A stretch of DNA of 64,000 bases from positions 62,001 through 126,000 of the forward strand of contig NZ_JACVAM010000003.1 of NCBI RefSeq assembly GCF_014851865.1. The letters run 5' to 3'. The position numbers and the translations under genes were made by a program. Position 1 is the first letter of the stretch, and every line of letters starts with the position of its first letter. The notes beneath the pieces are model-generated. The model saw only the letters and a list, made by a program, of their open reading frames with translations. It did not search any database and had not been told where the DNA came from. This stretch comes from Pseudomonas sp. PDM16 (lineage in GTDB: Bacteria > Pseudomonadota > Gammaproteobacteria > Pseudomonadales > Pseudomonadaceae). Positions 60,496-64,000 of the stretch are shown here, piece after piece.

Positions 60496-61666
60496 CGGGG
60501 TTCCAGGTCTTCAGGCCACGGGCAATACGCTCGACGGCTTGTTCCAGGCGCTCGATGCTCTGCGTATAGGCGAAGCGCACGTGATGGCCGGCCAGATGGC
60601 GGCCGAAGTCCAGCCCCGGCGTGAACGCGACGAGCTCGGTCTCGATGAAGTGCCGGCAGAAGGCGAAGGCATCACCACCAAAGGCCGAGATGTCGGCATA
60701 TAAATAGAAGGCGCCTTCCGGCTCCACGGCAATGCCGAAGCCCAGTTCGCGCAGGGCCGGCAGCAGATAGTCGCGACGTCGCTGGAACTCGTGGCGCCGC
60801 TCTTCGAAGATCGCCAGGGTGGCCGGCTCGAAGCAGGCAAGAGCGGCATGCTGGGCCATGGAGGGCGCGCTGATATAGAGGTTCTGCGCCAGTTTCTCCA
60901 GCTCCGGCACCGCGCTCGGCGGCGCCACCAGCCATCCCAGGCGCCAGCCGGTCATGCCGAAATACTTGGAAAAACTGTTGAGGACAAAGGCGTCATCGTC
61001 CACTTCCAACACGCTGGCCGCTTCGGTGCCATAGGTCAGGCCATGGTAGATCTCATCCACCACCAGATGACCACCACGCTGCTTGAGCGTACTCGACAGC
61101 GCAGCCAGCTCGTCCAGGTGCAGCAGGGTACCGGTGGGGTTGGCCGGCGAGGCGACCAGGGCGCCGACGCTGTCGCCATCCCAGTGCCGCTCGACCAGTT
61201 GCGGAGTGAGCTGGTAGCGACTTTCGGGGCCGACCGGCACCAGCTGCGCAGCGCCTTCCACCAGGCGCAGGAAGTGCCGATTGCATGGGTAGCCGGGATC
61301 GGCCAGCAGCCAGTGTTTCCCTGGATCGACCAGCAGGCTGGAGGCCAGCAACAGCGCCCCGGAACCGCCGGGAGTAATCAGGATGCGTTCGGGGTCGATA
61401 TCCACACCATAGCGGCTGGCGTAAAAACCCGAGATGGCCTGACGCAACTGCGGGATGCCGCGCGCAGCAGTGTAGCGGGTGTGCCCGGCGGCCAATGCTG
61501 CCTGGCCGGCACGGATAATCGGCTCGGCAGTGGTGAAGTCGGGCTCGCCGATCTCCAGATGGATCACGTCGTGGCCGGCGGCCTGCAGTTCGTTGGCACG
61601 CGCCAGCAGCGCCATGACGTGGAAAGGTTCTATGGCGCGACTACGCGCACTGAAGGGCTGGGCCAT
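60485..61666 (-). CDS. PLP-dependent aminotransferase, class I/II
   Basis: A 393-aa fold-type I aminotransferase: '[25 protein letters not shown]', '[16 protein letters not shown]' (Asn contacting PLP), '[15 protein letters not shown]' (Asp/Tyr) and the PLP Lys in '[22 protein letters not shown]'; C-terminal '[20 protein letters not shown]' carries the substrate carboxylate Arg. AAGGAAGG lies just before ATG 61666. Amino-acid specificity cannot be read from sequence. Confidence 0.9.
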   Translation of the reverse strand: MAQPFSARSRAIEPFHVMALLARANELQAAGHDVIHLEIGEPDFTTAEPIIRAGQAALAAGHTRYTAARGIPQLRQAISGFYASRYGVDIDPERILITPGGSGALLLASSLLVDPGKHWLLADPGYPCNRHFLRLVEGAAQLVPVGPESRYQLTPQLVERHWDGDSVGALVASPANPTGTLLHLDELAALSSTLKQRGGHLVVDEIYHGLTYGTEAASVLEVDDDAFVLNSFSKYFGMTGWRLGWLVAPPSAVPELEKLAQNLYISAPSMAQHAALACFEPATLAIFEERRHEFQRRRDYLLPALRELGFGIAVEPEGAFYLYADISAFGGDAFAFCRHFIETELVAFTPGLDFGRHLAGHHVRFAYTQSIERLEQAVERIARGLKTWNPDAL

Positions 61667-61863
61667 CGGCCTTCCTTTATTGAACAAAAGGGGAGATTCT
61701 AACCAACTGCCCGAACGGCTTGTAAGACGCGAGACAACCGGGAGTAGCATCGCCCGAATCGATCTGGTAAGTTCGCCGGCTTGCAGCCGCAGGCCCGGCG
61801 CCATTTGCCGGCAAAGGAACCGATCCTGCGCAATGGATCAGAGAGAGTGAGAGGCGGTCATCC

Positions 61864-62304
61864 ATGCCCACAAAAGCGAAAGACAACAGCCAGCTAGTTC
61901 GTGGCTTCGAGCCCTACAAAGAGAAGAAGGGCGAGGAATACATGAGCGAGCCGATGCGGGCTCACTTCACCGGCATCCTCAACAAGTGGAAGCTGGAGCT
62001 GATGCAGGAAGTGGATCGCACTGTGCACCACATGCAGGACGAAGCAGCCAACTTCCCCGATCCGGCAGATCGTGCCAGCCAGGAAGAAGAATTCAGCCTG
62101 GAACTGCGAGCTCGCGACCGCGAGCGCAAGCTGATCAAGAAGATCGACGAGACACTGCAGCTGATCGAGGACAACGAGTACGGCTGGTGTGACTCCTGCG
62201 GTGTCGAGATCGGCATTCGCCGCTTGGAGGCCCGCCCGACCGCGACCCTGTGCATCGACTGCAAGACGCTGGCGGAAATCAAGGAAAAGCAACTCGGTTC
62301 CTGA
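61864..62304 (+). CDS. dksA: RNA polymerase-binding transcription factor DksA
   Basis: A 146-aa DksA: coiled-coil hairpin with the acidic tip 'FPDPADRASQEEEFSLELRARDRERKLIKKIDETL' (DxxDxA tip residues visible) and a zinc finger 'CDSCGVEIGIRRLEARPTATLCIDC' with four Cys. With ppGpp it tunes rRNA and amino-acid promoters by inserting into the polymerase secondary channel. It begins about 200 bp from the divergent aminotransferase start and is followed by a strong terminator. Confidence 0.97.
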   Translation: MPTKAKDNSQLVRGFEPYKEKKGEEYMSEPMRAHFTGILNKWKLELMQEVDRTVHHMQDEAANFPDPADRASQEEEFSLELRARDRERKLIKKIDETLQLIEDNEYGWCDSCGVEIGIRRLEARPTATLCIDCKTLAEIKEKQLGS

Positions 62305-62310
62305 TTCCGA

Positions 62311-62341
62311 ACGGGGCGCCAAGGCGCCCCGTTTCATTTTT
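62311..62341 (+). terminator. Rho-independent terminator of dksA
   Basis: ACGGGGCGCC (62311-62320) and GGCGCCCCGT (62323-62332) form a perfect 10-bp stem, followed by TTCATTTTT, 6 bp after the dksA stop. Confidence 0.92.
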
Positions 62342-62400
62342 GGCGCCCCATCGCTCCGGTATCGGCGCACCAAGGTGGATAGCAACACAGCTTCGCGCTC

Positions 62401-63288
62401 ATGAAAGACGCCTCCTATATAGGGCGCTTCGCGCCTACTCCCAGCGGATACCTGCATTTCGGCTCGCTAGTCGCAGCGCTAGCGTCCTACCTGGACGCCC
62501 GCAGCATTGGTGGCAAGTGGCTTCTGCGCATGGAGGACCTCGACCCTCCGCGGGAAGTCCAGGGTGCGCAGGATGCCATTCTGCACACGCTGGAGGCTTA
62601 TGGTTTCGAGTGGGATGGCGAGCTGGCACGACAGAGCGCACGCCACGCGGAATACGCCGCGCTGATCGAGCGCCTGTTCAGCCAGGGAATGGCCTATGCC
62701 TGTATCTGCTCGCGCAAGCAGCTTGAGGGTTCCGGCGGCATCTATCCCGGTACCTGCCGCGACGCCGGCCATTGCGCCGATGGCGCCGCCATCCGCCTGC
62801 GAGTGCCATCGCTGGAATATCGCTTCATCGACCGCGTGCAAGGTGAGTTTCGCCAGCATCTCGGTCGTGAGGTGGGCGACTTCGTCATCCAGCGCCGCGA
62901 CGGCCTGTTCGCCTATCAACTGGCCGTAGTGCTGGATGATGCCTGGCAGGGAGTGACCGACGTAGTTCGCGGCGCGGACCTGCTCGACTCCACGCCGCGC
63001 CAGCTGTATCTGCAGGATCTACTGGGGTTACCTCAGCCGCGCTACCTCCACGTCCCCCTGATCATTCAGCCCGACGGCCATAAGCTGGGCAAGAGCTACC
63101 GCTCCCCACCGCTACCACCCGACCAGGCATCCCCTTTGCTGACCCGTGCCCTGCGAGCACTCGGCCAGCAACCTCCCGCCGAACTGGCGCACATCACTCC
63201 CAGAGAAGCGCTGGCGTGGGGCATCGCCCATTGGGAGGCGGAACGAATCCCTCGCTGCCGAACACTGGCCGAAGCCCAGCTTCGCTGA
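62401..63288 (+). CDS. gluQ: Glutamyl-Q tRNA(Asp) synthetase (GluQ-RS)
   Basis: A 295-aa truncated glutamyl-tRNA-synthetase paralogue lacking the anticodon-binding domain. 'GRFAPTPSGYLHFGSLVAALASYLDARS' holds the HIGH-type motif (HFGS), 'LGKSYRS' the KMSKS-type loop (KLGKS), and 'CICSRKQLEGSGGIYPGTC' the zinc-binding Cys set. It glutamylates queuosine on tRNA(Asp). Located right after dksA, as in most proteobacteria. Confidence 0.95.
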   Translation: MKDASYIGRFAPTPSGYLHFGSLVAALASYLDARSIGGKWLLRMEDLDPPREVQGAQDAILHTLEAYGFEWDGELARQSARHAEYAALIERLFSQGMAYACICSRKQLEGSGGIYPGTCRDAGHCADGAAIRLRVPSLEYRFIDRVQGEFRQHLGREVGDFVIQRRDGLFAYQLAVVLDDAWQGVTDVVRGADLLDSTPRQLYLQDLLGLPQPRYLHVPLIIQPDGHKLGKSYRSPPLPPDQASPLLTRALRALGQQPPAELAHITPREALAWGIAHWEAERIPRCRTLAEAQLR

Positions 63289-63419
63289 GGCGCCAACACT
63301 GGCACAACCGTTTGCCTGGCTGCATACCCTTCGATATCCGGCCATCCCAAACACACCCGGGAACTTCCCCGACACGGTGAGCTCCCGTACCATCGGCCCA
63401 TCCCCTTCGGACCCGATCT

Positions 63420-63596
63420 ATGTATATCTACCGACTGGTGCTGATCCTGGTAGTGGGCATCTACCTGTTCTCGCCCGCCATCATGGACTGGTGGATCGAC
63501 GCCAATGGCGCCTGGTATCGACCCTACCTGCTATGGCTGATCCTTATCGTCGTCACCCTAATCCTGCAGAGCCAGCGCGATGCCGACGAGCTTTGA
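63420..63596 (+). CDS. cbrX: Small membrane protein upstream of cbrA (CbrX-like)
   Basis: A 58-aa protein with two hydrophobic segments: 'IYRLVLILVVGIYLFSPAIM' split around residues 3-22, and 'YLLWLILIVVTLILQ' near 37-51. I recall a small ORF called cbrX in this place in P. putida, translationally coupled to cbrA. Here its last 17 bp overlap the cbrA start (63580), which supports the same coupling. Its own function is unknown. Confidence 0.8.
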   Translation: MYIYRLVLILVVGIYLFSPAIMDWWIDANGAWYRPYLLWLILIVVTLILQSQRDADEL

Positions 63597-64000
63597 CCTC
63601 AGCCAGCTGATCCTAATCAGCTCCGGCTATCTGTTGTTGCTGTTTGGTGTTGCCTGGATCAGCGAGCGCGGCCTGATCCCACGCTGGGTCATCCGCCACC
63701 CGCTGGTCTACACCCTGTCGCTCGGCGTCTATGCCAGCGCCTGGGCGTTCTACGGCACGGTCGGCCTGGCCTACCAGTATGGTTTCGGCTTTCTCGCGAG
63801 CTATCTCGGCGTCACGGGGGCCTTCCTGTTGGCGCCGGTGCTGCTCTACCCGATCCTGCGCATCACCCGTACCTATCAGTTGTCGTCGCTAGCCGATCTG
63901 TTCGCTTTCCGCTTCCGCAGTACCTGGGCCGGAGTGCTGACGACCCTGTTCATGCTGATCGGCCTGCTTCCACTACTGGCACTACAGATCCAGGCAGTGG
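63580..64000 (+). CDS. cbrA: Sensor histidine kinase CbrA, N-terminal part (partial)
   Basis: The first 140 codons are in the window; the gene runs off the right edge. They encode the start of a SLC5/sodium-solute-symporter-like membrane domain: 'LILISSGYLLLLFGVAWISERGLIPRWVIRHPLVYTLSLGVYASAWAFYGTVGLAYQYGFGFLASYLGVTGAFLLAPVLL' (in part) with at least four hydrophobic segments. In CbrA this domain is fused to PAS and kinase domains that control carbon/nitrogen balance through CbrB. Identity rests on this N-terminus plus the dksA-gluQ-cbrX order. Confidence 0.9.
   Translation, partial: MPTSFDLSQLILISSGYLLLLFGVAWISERGLIPRWVIRHPLVYTLSLGVYASAWAFYGTVGLAYQYGFGFLASYLGVTGAFLLAPVLLYPILRITRTYQLSSLADLFAFRFRSTWAGVLTTLFMLIGLLPLLALQIQAV

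Noticed and set aside
60485..61804. Longer aminotransferase start at 61804
   Set aside because: The extra 46 residues have no similarity to the family; ATG 61666 has AAGGAAGG directly upstream and a normal N-terminus.
1..64000. CRISPR arrays, prophage and insertion sequences
   Set aside because: No regularly spaced direct repeats, no phage structural genes and no transposase with terminal repeats were found. The encapsulin shell has a phage-capsid fold but no other phage genes lie nearby.

Overview
The window looks like a Pseudomonas chromosome (P. mendocina / P. pseudoalcaligenes-like). The evidence is high GC, the conserved right-hand block sfsA - aminotransferase - dksA - gluQRS - small membrane protein - cbrA, and many iron, heme and sulfur uptake genes typical of the genus. 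The species is inferred; no rRNA or tRNA gene was seen.

Left part (1-9 kb) is accessory DNA: the end of an SDR gene, an HMG-CoA reductase (rare in Pseudomonas), and a MarR - methyltransferase - thioesterase operon whose last gene is broken. It is followed by a PAP2 phosphatase / LTA-synthase-like sulfatase pair, a frameshifted sulfatase remnant and an AT-rich acyltransferase. From 9 to 14.2 kb a cobalamin riboswitch heads a TonB receptor and ABC transporter operon for vitamin B12. From 14.4 to 18.6 kb there is a GFA-family gene, an unexplained block that abuts a C-terminally truncated siderophore receptor, and that receptor's FecR/FecI pair. A ProQ/FinO protein follows.

19.7-29.6 kb holds a possible catabolic or envelope cluster (MBL hydrolase, two-domain VOC protein, DUF1329/DUF1302 pair, SMP-30-like protein, M24 peptidase-like protein) with a divergent AraC regulator, then an uncharacterised 402-aa protein. 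29.9-36.4 kb is a complete RND efflux operon with a divergent TetR regulator and a perfect 18-bp palindrome between them. A LysR gene and a RidA gene follow.

37.8-49.8 kb is the most interesting region: about 12 kb of genes all on the minus strand. Read in transcription order they are a GntR/HutC regulator, an AprA/AsfA-like flavoprotein, a ferredoxin, a sulfonate/nitrate-type ABC importer whose binding protein carries a NosL-like C-terminal domain, a HEAT-repeat protein, a DUF971 protein, a rhodanese, a serine O-acetyltransferase, a family 2A encapsulin shell protein and a cysteine desulfurase with a long N-terminal cargo-loading region. The likely theme is import and reductive processing of an organosulfur compound feeding cysteine synthesis and a sulfur-handling protein nanocompartment. 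Two upstream regions in this block share a 23-bp motif.

49.9-59.8 kb is a heme locus: a minus-strand HmuTUV-ChaN operon diverges from a plus-strand ECF sigma - FecR - heme-type receptor - heme oxygenase - DUF454 - Rieske set, with Fur-box-like sites between and within. The right end is conserved core genome and runs off the edge inside cbrA.
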